The notes under the pieces: generated by a model
Database searches by the model: none
Told to the model about the DNA's origin: nothing
The model's input: the letters and a program-made list of their open reading frames with translations, nothing else
Assembly (NCBI GenBank): GCA_002081555.1
Contig: MZNV01001887.1
Span: forward strand, 1 to 49,367
DNA length: 49,367 nt
Direction: 5' to 3'
Source: Protostelium mycophagum
Lineage: Eukaryota; Evosea; Variosea; Protosteliida; Protosteliaceae
Made by a program: the position numbers and the translations under genes
Shown here: positions 22,795-35,209 of the stretch, piece after piece
Layout: each line of letters opens with the position of its first letter
How positions within the stretch are numbered: the first letter of the stretch is position 1

Positions 22795-23036
22795 AGCGAA
22801 TTCTTATCTACATCCATATCAGCGCGCGGATGTGCTGAGAAGGAGAATAGAAAGATTTTTGACTTACAAGCCTGGTTGTTTGTCTGTTTCAACGTCTATG
22901 TCTTCGATGCAACGTCGAAGAATCTTGTGTTGAAACTCTTACAAACCACACAAATTTTTCCGACAGGAGGAAATTTCTTCCCCGAATTTCGAGCTGATGT
23001 GATCTGATCTGATCTTCTCCAAACACATCACACGAT

Positions 23037-24059
23037 GGTACGCCCTCTTTTGATTCAAACACAATATTTTCCTAAAAAATACAGTCGGTAACACTCCAAA
23101 CGAACATGGGAGACATTAAGATTGAAGTCGCCTGTGATCTTGTTCCATTAGCCGCAGAGGTATAGATGAACCTGTTATATTGTCTCAATTGAATAGAATT
23201 TTCTCGCTCTTTGTGCCTCTGGGTACTACGACGGCACTATCTTCCATAGGTGAGGTTTTTGTTTCGTTGCGGTTCATCTCGTGATATGAGTGTGCAGAAA
23301 CATCAAAGGGTTCATGATACAAGGAGGAGACCCAACAGGGACTGGCAGAGGAGGACAATCCGCTTTCAAAACCAAACTACAGGATCAATTTCATCCGAAT
23401 CTTCAGGTAAGCTTCGATCTGACGATCTTCTGCAAGATCGTATCTGTATCATGCAGAAGATTCAACTGCCACAGCACAATGCAAAAGGAATCGTCTCTTT
23501 TGCAAACAATGGACCAAACACGAACGGCTCACAGTTTTTCTTGACGTATTCGAAACAGATGCATCTCAATAATATATACACAATATTCGGCAGGCAAGTT
23601 TATGTCTTTCAAGTTTGAATTAAATTGAAAGCTCACAAAGGAATTTGTTAATGGCGGCAAAGCCGCGGTGTAGAAGCGAAATGAAGCAGAAGTCTCAGAT
23701 TCCCTGTAGTCGAGTGAATTTCTCCCAAAGATTGTTTGTGTACCTGGGTCCTTGTGTCTGCATTTGATGAGGGGTCATCTTATTGTAGATAATGAGCAAG
23801 TTGACCAAATTGCAATAATATATGGATAGATTCTTTGTACACCGCCAAAGTTTGGCAAAGCATGAATTGCCAAAAATGGCACTATTTTATCATCGAGTTC
23901 AAACCTTAAGATGGATCAATGTTGACGCACCGCAGAGTGATACATGGTCTGGACGTGTTGGAGAAGATGGAGAAGGTGCCTGTTGATGACAAAGACTTTC
24001 CATTAAAAGAGATCAAGATCGAGACGGTCATCATCCACGCGAATCCTCTCGCCGGTTGA
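23037..24059 (+). CDS. PPIL3: PPIL3-type cyclophilin (peptidyl-prolyl isomerase)
   Basis: Single-domain cyclophilin closest to PPIL3/cyclophilin J, a spliceosome-associated isomerase. Exons join as [77 protein letters not shown] with [20 protein letters not shown], and [16 protein letters not shown] ending [12 protein letters not shown]. The start codon stands alone: an intron follows the ATG directly (23040-23084). The fourth intron begins GCAAGT rather than GT, is about 338 nt long and carries a GC mini-hairpin. The isomerase residues in FHR and GSQFF are kept. Human PPIL3 opens MSVTLHTDVGDIKIEV and ends ITIHANPFAQ, so length and ends agree. Confidence 0.93.
23654..23666. repeat. GC mini-hairpin in the PPIL3 long intron
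   Basis: GCGGCAAAGCCGC: the same arms with an AAA loop, in the 338-nt GC-AG intron. Confidence 0.75.
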
Positions 24060-24094
24060 TAAAGATAAACATGCATCTCTCATTTTACACATCT

Positions 24095-27000
24095 TTATGT
24101 TTTCGTCGGGGTAAATGTCTTCACTTTTACATCCAGTTCTTTCTTCGCTTTTCTGATGGACTTGAGCCAGTCCTTCTTATCTTTCGCTCCATTCACACTG
24201 ATCGTCCAGTTCTTCATGCTTCGGTAATAATATGTGGGAGAAGCACCTCTTCTGTCTTCAAACATCGGTGTGCGCATGGCCACCATCTGAAAACAATTTG
24301 TGATGCTCAAAATAGGTTGCTTTGTGCTCTGATCTGTTCATCGTCAGTTTGAAATTCAAGAGTAACAGTCTTACCAAAAACGGTCTCCTCTAAATCTGGA
24401 TTGTCGAAGACGTGCAAGTTGGCGAGATCAAAGATAAAGGCGTTCTTTTTTTTCGGTGTCTGATCGATCATGACCAAGAGATCGTTAAAGAGGTAGCTGA
24501 AAAATTCGGTCGGGCCTTCTTCTGTGTGTCTCGTCATCTTTCCTTCTTGCTGAATGAATGTACGATGCGCTTGTACAAAATTACCCTCTGAGACCTGTCT
24601 GCGTCAGGGTGAAAGTGATGAGTGGCATGACATCACCTGTCCAGTGGGGATCTGTTCGATGGGAAAATTTTGGACATTTTCGGTGAAGTTGTTGAGAAGA
24701 TCTGTGGCCGTTGTAGACACTTGTAAATCATTCAACATGGACGCGATTTCGATAACCTAACAATATTTCAGCATCTACAACTCCGTTTACAACGGCTGTT
24801 TTCCTCCAATTTTTGCATGAAATTTCGTAACCATATCTATAATCCAATCTACAACGATCAAAATCACCTTTTGTCTCGCTTCTGCCTCGATTTTGGAGTG
24901 ATTTATCGAGGCGACCAACGCAGAGAATTCTTGACAGAAAGTCATGAGTGGGTTGCCACTTTCTGATCTCGATGTGGACCCTGATCTCTGTGATGATGAT
25001 GTTGTGACCTGCTCAAGTCAGTATTCGTTCTTCTTGTTTTTTTGACTGGTTGTATCTCTTGCGAAGTGTTCGTTGCAAGTAAGAATACCAAACCGAAAAT
25101 AAACACATTTGCAGTGCAAAACGACGATTTAGACTAAACTCGTGGAATTCGAGAGTTCATCATAATATTCCGGGAAATCTCACCTTGGGGATCTGTAGAG
25201 CAGATGTGATGTACGGAGGTGTTAATTTGGCGAGTCTCTCGAACAACATGCTGTACCTCGTCACCTTCTGGAACGGCATGATCAGTAAATCTTGTATGTC
25301 AAGATGGCTATCACTCTTCGCGGCGGTGTCCTGTAGTTTTCAGTGAGATTCCGAGTTGTTTATGAGTCGAGCACGGTAATTAACGTATTATTCTGGGTTA
25401 TAATTGAATGAAACAAAAAATCCAGAATTTTTCGTGAAATCTCATAAAAATTCACCCTGCAATAAGACGCAAACTTGTCGTTACTATGCGTCAGCTTGTG
25501 CACAGCCTGCATCGCCAAGTGCATATTGTTCACATAGTCCATATAGATCTTGAAGTGTGGCAAGAAGTTGGAGAATGTAGATATCACTATGGGGAGCAAT
25601 GTTCTGAATTCCTCATCTGAGATCACGATCTCAGTCCAAGAGGCCCGTGGATCTGTGATATCTGTAGCGCCTGGACCACGTAAATATTAGGTATTATTGT
25701 TTTGGTATGTGATGAGGATGTGAGGCCGCGGCTCTGCCGCGATGGTATTTAAAGCTAGAGCTTTATTATTAAAACAAAAATATAATTACAAACACGTATT
25801 CTTCGCGGTGCAACTGTACAGACGAGAAAATACTACAAACGAGATTTTCTGGAAAAAATTCGACTTGATTCACCTAAGAGTGATGAGGTTGGTAGCACCA
25901 ATACCAGTTGTTGATGCAAATTGAGTATTGTAGATACGTGTTTGAAGATTAAATTATGGGTTTCCTTCCCCATCATGTCTTGAACTACGTCCATATAACT
26001 CTACAAATAATTATTAAAAATATTTATTTCCTCATTCACCTAAAAAAAAATTCCCGATAAGAAGAAATTTGATTTTTTTTGAGAAACTTTCGTGATCTTG
26101 AAATTAAAGACTTGAAAATTAATTGAAAAGATCCATATATTTCTCCGAAAATTACCTCTTTGAGTGATATGAGATGTTGTACATAGGTAGCCTCCCTGTC
26201 TACTATCTCGGTCAAGACCTGCTTTGGCTCTCTCAACGCTGGATCTACCCTCTTGGACCTCGGGACATGCTCGTATGGGTTCTAAAAATAGTTCAGTCGA
26301 GTTGTAGAACGTCAATATTTCGTACCTGGGGCAAGACTGATGGCAGTTTAGAGGTGACGTCACCGACAGTTAAGGCTCTGAACTCTTTTTCCAGACCCTT
26401 TAATATGGAGTGTTTGATCATAATGCTTCTCCTCTGCTTTGCGGCAGATTGGTTTGTACCAATGGCGTTCTGCAGGACTTCCTAGAAGGTGTCATCATAA
26501 GGTGATCTACAACTAGAAACTTCCTTTGTCGACAAAATATTGTCGACGTAAAATATGTCGACATACCTGTACGTGTTGTGGCTGCCTGCTGACCCATTCA
26601 GAGAATGTCTCATCAAGACTATTGTCCACATAATCAGAACTACTGGTGCTGCTGTTTCTTAGCCTGTTCCCTGAGGGCTCTTCTTCCTCTACAACGACTC
26701 CCGTCTTTGAAAATCTATTTTTATCATTTATTTTTATTCATTTATTTAATTTTTAATTTTGGTTTGCCCAAACATTCAAACTAAAGACACAGAATACGAG
26801 TCACGTGATCACCTGTCAGGCAGTGCCCTCAACTTGGTGTTAGCACCTCTCTCTAACATGAAAGCCAACAGGTCCAACATTAAGAAATAAGAGTCTCCGT
26901 GGTCAGCGTCCACTTCTAGTTGTGGAACCGCATTGCCTTTCATCTTGACCACTTTGTTGGATTTTCCTTGCTTCGGGGTACCTAACCGTGAAATGATCGC

Positions 27001-29760
27001 GGAATATTCCGTGATTAATTCCTCCGTGGAGAACATGGCAAAGTGTAGTGGGGTGAAATTGACCCTGGGCAGATGAGACGTCATGATGAGATGTCATAAA
27101 AAGATACTGAAGAATTTTTGGTACAACAGAGCTGCGCACTGCCGGTACTTTTGTATTAAATTCGTGGAGCTGCAAGCGAATATCCCACCCGCAGTAGATA
27201 TCGGGCCGTAATGATTGAAATTTCATGGAGATCTACATACTTTGTGGTGGCGTTGATGTTCGCTCCATTCAAGACGAGCCATTTTGCGATGTAATAACAT
27301 TTTCCTTTGCAAGCATAATGCACTGTAAAGAATTAAAAAACAACTTTCGGCAGTTCAATTTGTTCTGGATTATGGCCAGTAATTTCTCGAGAAAAAGACG
27401 TGATCTACATTCGCATCTACAACGAGTACTCACGTGGTGTCTCCCCTTGACTGTTTCTGACGTCTATATTTGTACCGTGTGCTAGTAAAGCGGACAGCAG
27501 ACGAACAGTTCTAAGATATGTGTTGAGGGAGCTGTGTTCGTTTACTTCTGGCGCCGAATTGAATTGTGCCTGTATAACGTTCAGTCTACAACGAGAGAAA
27601 ATTCCCAGAAATTTCCAAGATACAAAATGTGTACAATGACCGAAAACATGTGGGATTTCCGTGGAATTTCACCTTAAAATCGAAGAAAGCCTGGCTGGCC
27701 AGTGACGGTGTTGAGAGCAAAACTTTTGCCGTCATCTTTGGTGTTCCATTTACATTTGGTGAATTTGACTTGGCAAGTGATTGTAAAGTGAGGAATACGC
27801 TTGAGTTCGCCTTGGTATAACAGTGGAGTGGGGTCAGACCCTCAAAGCTCGACGCTCTCGCATCGGCACCTTTTGAAATTCAAAAGATGAAAATGGCGGG
27901 AAATTTTTGAAAAGAGTTGAGGTAAAAATATGCAAGTTTGGAAAATGGCGGGAAAAGGTTACCAAAGTCTAAAAGCTTCTGGCACATTGGCTCATCGTTG
28001 TTCATTGCGGCTAGTTGTAGAGGGGCCCATCCATGCGAGTTTACGACATTCGACGGTAAATCCGCTTTGTTACTGCAATTTTCTGGCATATTTTCCTGAA
28101 ATTTCAGTGAAATTGCAACAAAAAATCTTAATAAAACATTCGAATATTTTAATCAGAAATCAGAAAATTTACCAAGAGGATTTTTTCTAATGTATTCGTA
28201 TCCGCGTTGAGAATGCCTGGAAATTTTCACTATTTTTCCTCGAAATTTCCGAGAAGACTTACTATCTACAACGTTCTGCACCATCCTGGGGGTGAACCGG
28301 CTGACCGGCTCAATTTTTTGGGACCATTTTCTTGATTTATCTTTATAAGATTGATTTGTTCGCAGGAAGTTATTTTCCGAATTGCAATTTTCCGAAATAA
28401 AGATATTCACTCGGCTATTATTAGGATCTGTCAGATCAAAATCCAATACGTCGACCAGAAAATTCCGTAAATTTTCGGCGTCAGAGTCGATGCTGGTCTT
28501 GGCGGGTTGTGTGTTAAGAAAAGTTAGGTGTTCACATAGCTATCTACAATCAGCATTTCAAAAGATCGAGATTTTCTGTAGAAACATTTTTGATCGCGGC
28601 AAAGCCACATAATGGGCATACCGTGGACTTCGTTGCGTTAGCGACGCGGTTATTAACGAGACGATTGACCGTGAAACCAAAGTGTCTCTGGTTTACGGCA
28701 AAGCTGCTAAACAAAAAATGGCGGGAAAACCGCAGAATAAAATGTATTGTGACAATATTTCGAACAAAAGGTGAGAGTTTTACACGACGATATTCTATGG
28801 AATATCTTTCAGTGGAGAGATATGCAATAAATCTTCTGTACACCCACAAATTCCCGCTTTAATAAGAATAAAGTTCGGTACAAAGATAGATGTATGTTGG
28901 CGGCTTTGCCGCTGAAATGAACTCAAGATCCTCATTTGATGATAACAATGAATTGAATTAGATTAATTCATCGTGATTAACAATAAAATGGTGTCAACAT
29001 GCTTCATCCATCACCTACCTTAAATGTTATTGATGAAAAAGTGAACCTATCTCCAAATCCTATATCTACTGAGCCCATCGGTCTTCCCTCACAGTAGCTC
29101 ATCTTTGAAGGTATCTCGGGAGGAGTCAATCAGGACACACAGACACGGATTCATCCACTCACGTATAGACAGACACTCGGACTCCATCTCACTGCGATCT
29201 CACCCAGCTGCGACATTTAAGAACAGATATCATGCCGGTCAGAACAAAGACGATGATTTTGTGATGTTTGTGAGCGCCAGTGTTGACATCTATAAATTAG
29301 CAAATTATCTCACCTTGGTATATAAAAAGACAGTCCCATCATCTCTTCGAAGGGCTACCAACTGAAGTGCGGAAGGAGGATCTTTCGGCTCTATGAAAAA
29401 TGAGCTCTGAAATTTCTGTGGGTTGGTTAAGACAGCCGTTAAATCAAGAGCTCCAGGAAGAGGTATGCCAAATATGACTTTCTCTAAATCTAGCTTCTCT
29501 TTTAGGATGTTGGTTGTCATCTGTCTTTGTCAACCAGATGTGATATGATCTCATATGATATCCCGATATCCACACAGAAGGAGGTATCCAGGTACGTCTG
29601 TATATGACTGCTAAGTACTAAGTTGAGACTCACCCTTCGCTCTTGATGAGGGATCGTATGGATCTCGGGCTTGGATGTCGAACGAATTTTCCGGTTTCTA
29701 TTCGCAGGTTGACCTCACTCACGCGAAGATCCGCTCTTCTCGATTCACAAAAATGAAGAA
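24095..29760 (-). CDS. Ankyrin-DH-PH RhoGEF
   Basis: A large multi-exon gene for a Rho guanine-nucleotide exchange factor. N-terminal exons read GQMTTNILKEKLDLEKVIFG and MSYCEGRPMGSVDIGFGDRF. Then come ankyrin-type repeats: ILNADTNTLEKILL, HGWAPLQLAAMNNDEPMCQK, NIDVRNSQGETPLHYACKGK and FTPLHFAMFSTEELI. The DH domain has VLTEIVDREATYVQHLISLK and QDLLIMPFQKVTRYSMLFER, matching Dbl conserved regions. The PH domain follows (YLFNDLLVMIDQTPKKKNAF ... WTISVNGAKDKKDWLKSI) and the chain ends KVKTFTPTKT. The most 5' exon placed is RRADLRVSEVNLRIETGKFV; the true start codon is not resolved. Rho activation at the membrane is inferred from the DH-PH pair. A long intron (about 28510-28965) contains several mini-hairpins. 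Confidence 0.85.
25374..25385. repeat. CGGTAATTAACG motif in a RhoGEF intron
   Basis: Near-palindromic 12-mer, the exact reverse complement of the copy at 35078-35089. Confidence 0.6.
25728..25740. repeat. GC mini-hairpin in a RhoGEF intron
   Basis: GCGGCTCTGCCGC: the same arms, TCT loop, in an intron of about 200 nt between DH-domain exons. Confidence 0.7.
26523..26572. repeat. Three GTCGAC palindromes in 45 bases
   Basis: TTTGTCGACAAA, ATTGTCGACGTA and TATGTCGACATA lie about 17 bases apart in a RhoGEF intron; the first and last are perfect 12-bp palindromes. Confidence 0.6.
28596..28912. repeat. Hairpin-bounded segment in the longest RhoGEF intron
   Basis: GCGGCAAAGCC at 28596 and GCGGCTTTGCCGC at 28900-28912 bound a segment of about 317 bases, with a related ACGGCAAAGCTGC at 28695. 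AATAAAGTTCGGTA lies just inside the right end (28867-28880). The segment lies wholly inside one intron of about 450 nt, as an inserted element would. One minus-strand frame within it is open for 99 codons (VNQRHFGFTVNRLVNNRVAN) but has no recognisable product. Confidence 0.5.
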
Positions 29761-30006
29761 TCATGATTTGTTTTTATGTTCACATCATTGTTAATCGCAT
29801 TGTCCCAAACAGGAATGACGCGAACAACCCGGCCACAATCCCAATCTTCATTCTGAATGTTAATGACTGATCCGAAATCTATCAAATATAAGTTTTTAAA
29901 TTTAATATGGATGTCTTTCTGACGAAAATCTGAGGACAGCCTGATGTAACACGAACTCAACTCTTGCAGCCGCAAGACCTCGCTGTACAAGTATTTATTG
30001 CACAAC

Positions 30007-31175
30007 TTAACTTGATATAAAAAGAAAAATAATTTCAGCTTTAGAGGATAGATTAATACAAACCCATAATAGCATGACCAAACCGAGTAAAAATCCCATC
30101 ATCAGTCCTTTAAATATATCTTCATTGTTTCCCACCTCCGACTCCGTCACTTCCTCATTCGGTTGCTCTGCGGCCGTTATTTTCAAATTTGAATGGTGAG
30201 ATTTGGCGGGAAAATACCTGCGGTGGCCTCGTTGCCGGTTCGATTTCCTGTCAAGCCTTCGCTGTTTATCCATTCTTCCTCCAAATTCAGTTGATTCTCC
30301 GTATTCATATCTGGACCACTTCTCAGTCCCATCTTTTACCAGAATTTTCTCTGAAGAATTCGTGCATCTACAACGTGAAAATATAAAAATAGAACAGAGG
30401 GCTCACTTGTCTGTAGAAAGCCATTATTTACAAGTCTATGTGTGTGGAATTGTGTCCTTATGTGGTCGATTTCACTTTGATTGAAACCAAAACTCCGTAG
30501 CCGGTTGAAGCCTCGTGGCTCCTCCTTTTCAACTTAGTCATCTTTATTTTTCCAGTTACAGATTGTCTCGGTGATTTTAGTCGATGCATTGACACATTAT
30601 GCATGTGCAAAATTTTTAATTGTTCCAACAACTCTACTATAAATAATTGTGATGTTGTGTTTGTATACAATACATTTTTTGGTCAACAAAATGGAAGAAT
30701 GGAATGATTGTTCAGAACATTTACTTGATCTCGGTCTTGTGTTGGTGTTGTATTGATAATGATCTGCTCTGAAACAGAGCAATGTATTGAGGCACCATTG
30801 TGTATGCGGCTCGATTGCAGTGATTGTGAGTCCTGCAATATTTTGCCTCCAAAAATGAGTCTAATGTTCTTCCCTGGCTGTGCCCAACCATTTTCTCTGA
30901 TCTTTTCACGAGTTAATTAACACTAATCGAACAATACAAAGCAATACAGATTACAAACAAAAGTCAATTAAAGAATTGATTAACCACGGGCTGACCTTTG
31001 ATTTGAGTTCTGCCACTGTGATATTGTTCTTAACTTTGAGGAAGTAATGTTTGGAGAGCATAACAATCTTGACCTCGACCGCTTCATCCAAACTGATCGT
31101 TGTTGCCGACATCTCTGGCCGTGTGTGTGTTGCCGTACGATTTCGTAACTCGTAATCGTGTTCCTCTTCGAGCAT
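30007..31175 (-). CDS. ER ubiquitin-like membrane protein, Dsc3/TMUB-like
   Basis: Starts MLEEEHDYELRNRTATHTRP. The ubiquitin-like fold spans two exons: VEVKIVMLSKHYFLKVKNNI and KIRENGWAQPGKNIRLIFGG with KILQDSQSLQSSRIHNGASI, as in TMUB and Dsc3. The next exon, RGFNRLRSFGFNQSEIDHIR then TQFH, matches the Dsc3 C-terminal domain signature (GFDRL--GF--EI--IR-QF). EEEWINSEG and a membrane segment, IFKGLMMGFLLGLVMLLWVC, follow and the chain ends IIFLFISS. Dsc3 is part of a Golgi/ER ubiquitin ligase; TMUB acts in ER-associated degradation. I favour Dsc3-like because of the DUF2407-type C-terminal part. AATAAA lies 7 nt past the stop. Confidence 0.7.
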
Positions 31176-31310
31176 GAATCGCCAAGGTTTGCCTTCTGCT
31201 CTGAGAAAGACCCGTTGTAGTAGGCGACTTCACCAAAGATGCAAAAGAAAGGTGAGTTCAGACAAGAACACTTTCAGATTCATTTATTAACATAACAAAA
31301 GGGTGCGCTC

Positions 31311-31883
<573 letters not shown>

Positions 31884-31949
31884 CTAAAAATGATACCACC
31901 CGATTTTCCAACGTCGACGTTTGTGAGACGCGTCCGAAGACGCGGCACA

Positions 31950-32268
31950 GAGAAACACTCAAAATAGATTCCCGCCAAAAAGATTCCTACGAACGAGTTC
32001 ATCAGAAAAGGTCCTTTCGTTTCCGGCAGATCTGAGGCCGCTTCCAGACGAACCAGATATTGAGCTGTGGGGATCGCGCGAGTCGCGCTGCGCAATAAAT
32101 AAAGAAGTCAATTTATTGTAGGGTTTAACTTATGACGACTCACCCCAAGGCCTCCAAGCCACACGATGTCTAGATCTATGAGCTTAAGAGATCGTTTTTT
32201 CGACGAAGCGCTGACCTTGTTTGAATAGGATCCAATTCTCGTAAAGTGGATAATCGTCATCTAATCTG
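31950..32268 (-). CDS. Small unknown gene upstream of calmodulin
   Basis: Begins MTIIHFTRIGSYSNK, spliced from GTCAGC to CTTAAG, then LIDLDIVWLGGLG, then an intron ending GCGCAG. Two readings of the last exon are possible. One gives a Ser/Gly-rich tail (SSISGSSGSGLRSAG) ending near 31960. The other gives PTAQYLVRLEAASDLPETKG with a membrane span, FLMNSFVGIFLAGIYFECFS. Splice phase favours the first, protein-like character the second. No family assigned. It may share a transcript or promoter with calmodulin, about 90 bases downstream. Confidence 0.35.
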
Positions 32269-32334
32269 GGGCACATCAAGAAAAATATTAAAAATATAAT
32301 TAACCGTTCACAGATCAAGAGGCAATTTTATCAT

Positions 32335-33097
32335 TCAGAGGTCGAGAGGCTTTCCAGCGCTAACCCAATTTAAATACAGTATTTTTAGTTCGTCATGGAT
32401 GTTCAGTTGTCCTTCGGCGTTCTCCATCATATCTCCTCGAAGAGAGAAGACTTCCTCTGGAGCTGAGGGTGGGGCGTCCTGTTGTCATTGAGTCGATTTT
32501 ATTACGCAGACCCACGTCACCAGAAGGACGTCCCAGGGCTCTTGGCTGTCTGTTGGGGGAGAGATATTTTCAGTGTTATAGGGATAGCCCTCGAGGTCGT
32601 GGAGTAGTTGTTGCCAGGAAGCCCTGTCCATCACCGCCTCAATGTCTTCGGGTGTGATCTTCATGATTTTGCCACCAGTATGATACTCCACAAAAGTCCA
32701 GGTCTGACCGTCGATGTTCATGCTGGAGAGATGACGGCTCACACCGACTCGTTCTTTGGAGTAATAATATCTCTTTTGTAACTTTCCTCCAACTTTTTTC
32801 TCTCCCTGGCTTGGCTTCCATCTCTGCCCATCACTTCCCAAGAAAGTACCTTTTAGAATGTAGCAGAACACGCCTGCACCCTCTGTGCAAAAGTCAGATC
32901 ACGTCATCACGGCCAATCATCTGAACATACTCTTCAAAAGTGGTACTAAGACACGATCATGATGAATAGAGTTTTTTGAGCCTTTGCGACTCGCGTAAAG
33001 AAGGCAATTCCCTTTGAAGCAGTTCCACTCTCTCTGGTTCCATCCTCTATCGCGACAATTACTCTGCAACCCTCCACCGTCTCTCTTGTTGTTCATC
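32335..33097 (-). CDS. Unknown soluble protein
   Basis: Starts MNNKRDGGGLQSNCRDRGWN. A GTATGT donor at about 32930 splices to GAGVFCYILKGTFLGSDGQR, then YYYSKERVGVSRHLSSMNID, TWTFVEYHTGGKIMKITPED and ASWQQLLHDLEGYPYN. A final exon (DAPPSAPEEVFSLRGDMMEN) ends at VSAGKPLDL. About 220 residues, no signal peptide, no membrane span. The open frame also extends upstream of the chosen ATG without another ATG. No family recognised. Confidence 0.55.
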
Positions 33098-33211
33098 TTG
33101 TCTGAGTTCTTGTCTTTGGCGACCGACACCGGAGAATTTTGATGGAGAAGCAAGAGCCCAAATAAGTGTCCAAGTCACTAAATTCACCTAACCTTTCTGC
33201 CGAAAGAGAAC

Positions 33212-34064
33212 TCAACACTTTGACGAGCCGCCTGTCGGCTGCGGAATCGGATGTCGACAGCTGAAAGTTGCGCTGTCAAACCGACACGTTCCAAACTCTT
33301 GCTCAAGGGAATGTACGAAGAATGTCTTCAAGCTGATGCCTATGGAAGATTGCGAGGAGAAATGAACCTGCTGATCACCGAGAGGTGCGACTTCTGCTCA
33401 TAGAGGAAGAAGAGAATGGTTAAATGAAGTGAACTCCCACGATAATTTCACCAAGTTTCAGCAGCCACGGAAACGAATTCCGTGTCTTGACTACATTATT
33501 ATTAAAGATATTCGTTCTGATGACTGGTCCCAAGCCTTTGATTCCCATATCCCTGAACTGGTTCTCGGTTACGCCTTGATTCCATTCCTTGTTCATGTTT
33601 CAACAAACCGAACTTACTTGTACGCACCGGCAATGTACAATGCGCTGTAGTGGTCAGTTCACCTCCAAGATAAGAATCTGGGTAATAGACGTCTTCATTA
33701 TCGAGAACTGGGGAATAACGTGCACCACTAGCTTTGGTAGCGGGAATTTCCCAGCAGATTCCGTCTTGAGACGAGGACGTACGCCACCTGAAATACATTC
33801 CATACGTAATTGACACGTCAAATTTCAACGAAAGCAACAACCTGAGATCATCTTGTGGGATTTCAACCAGTTGACGACATCATGTTGACTTGTCGTTTCC
33901 GATTTAAGCTCACAATAAAAAACCATGCAATCTACAACACTTACGTCCCGGGGATGCCAAGAAGGTTCCGTGGTTGTGTGAGGAAGCTTCTCAACAAACA
34001 CTGCCGAGAAAAACAGAAAAGAAAACATAATACACATGACTGTCGATCTCACTCCCGAAAACAT
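33212..34064 (-). CDS. Unknown protein with N-terminal signal or anchor
   Basis: Exons join in phase to give MCIMFSFLFFSAVFVEKLPH, VAYVLVSRRNLLGNSRYQSY, ALYIAGAYKDMGIKGLGPVI, RTNIFNNNVVKTRNSFPWLL and EVAPLGDQQVHFSSQSSIGI, ending PQPTGGSSKC. The hydrophobic start suggests secretion or membrane anchoring. Either of two ATGs may be used (34064 or 34037). The pattern NSRYQSYALYIAGA followed by a central SFPWLLKLEV strand vaguely recalls hotdog thioesterases, but I would not assign it. It is head to head with the dioxygenase-like gene, and the two start codons touch or overlap. Confidence 0.55.
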
Positions 34065-34943
34065 TGAAGGACCCTACCACTCCAAATTGGAGCTCATTCG
34101 TAAAGACATCACGTAGGCTATCGATGATTGTACAATCTCTAAAATTCGCAGAGAGGGCAAAGAAGGCATACCTTTACACCTCATCTTTCACGTCAAAGAT
34201 GCAATCACAAATGAACCACCACATGATGCTGCGATAGAGATCTGGCAGTGTGATGCATTGGGAGTTTACAGTGGATTTCAAAATGAACGGAATCCTGGAG
34301 GCACAGATACCACCTTCATGAGAGGGATACAGTTGGCTGACCGATCAGGAACTGCACAGGTGGACACCATCTTCCCTGGTTGGTATGAGGGCAGAGACAT
34401 CCACATTCACGTCAAGGTGGGTCATCACCAAAAAGAAGATATCTTGATTGTGTACAGGTGTTGAGCGGGGGAAGAGAAGATAATAAAGGGATGTACAGCG
34501 AGGGGCACGTCATCTACAACGGTCAGGTGGGGGACACTGCACAACCTTTCGAACTTTCTGTGAATTTTGTACCAATCTTTGAGATATTTCCACCCAAAAA
34601 TTCTCAGTGTGACGTGTTACTGAGCTAATTTAGATGTTTTTCGACGAGGAGTTATGCCAACTTGTGAGCAAAGTAGAACCATATGCACAAAACAAACAGA
34701 TCAGACTTGCAAATAAAGACGACATGTGGTATGATGGAAAGACCATCATGAAACACAGACTCATCGACGAGAACGATGTTTCAAAAGGTGATTGGTGCAC
34801 CAATAGAGGTTGTGGTGACGTTGGCAGGTGTGGTGACTGAGATGACATTGATGGTGGACACTTCCCGTGTGTGGGACAAAGCGGAAGACCAGAGTCTAAG
34901 ATCCAAGATACGAACTGCTTGGGAAACTGTGCATAAAGTGTGA
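34036..34943 (+). CDS. Intradiol dioxygenase-like protein
   Basis: Starts MTVDLTPENIEGPYHSKLEL. A GTAGGC-GCAG intron of about 40 nt splices IRKDIT to EGKEGIPLHLIFHVKDAITN. Then come AAIEIWQCDALGVYSGFQNE, TDTTFMRGIQLADRSGTAQV, DTIFPGWYEGRDIHIHVK and VLSGGREDNKGMYSEGHVIY with FFDEELC. These are the landmarks of intradiol ring-cleavage dioxygenase-like proteins. The Tyr in PGWY and the two His of HIH are the expected iron ligands, with the fourth likely the Tyr in GPYH. Many eukaryotic members are secreted, but no signal peptide is seen here unless an upstream exon was missed. Substrate unknown; catechol-type aromatics are the family's usual substrates. Ends KIRTAWETVHKV. Confidence 0.82.
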
Positions 34944-35206
34944 TTTTTGAGATTGTTTCAAACTTTATTATGTTTGGTAAAAAGATGTGGATTTTTTGAC
35001 AAATAATTGAATGTGGAAAATATGATAAACTCTATTTCTTGCGAAATTTGATTAAATTCCCCAACTTGTAATGAACGCGTTAATTACCGAGATTTTTAAC
35101 GTGATGTGGGGAATCTGACAAACTCTGCAATACAGATCTCTTCTGCAGGAAGATTTTGGAGATTTGATCAGCTTCCAGAAGAACCGAAATTGCCAGAATC
35201 TTTTTA
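34944..35206. other. Convergent 3' gap with a CGTTAATTACCG motif
   Basis: The space between the ends of the dioxygenase-like gene and the GH88 gene. No coding sequence is seen. It carries CGTTAATTACCG at 35078-35089 followed by TTAACGTGA, nearly the same arrangement as in the helicase intron at about 16640. Confidence 0.6.
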
Positions 35207-35209
35207 TTA
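35203..35209 (-). terminator. Poly(A) signal overlapping the GH88 stop
   Basis: The coding strand ends GCC TTA TAATAAA; the TAA stop is shared with AATAAA. Confidence 0.65.
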
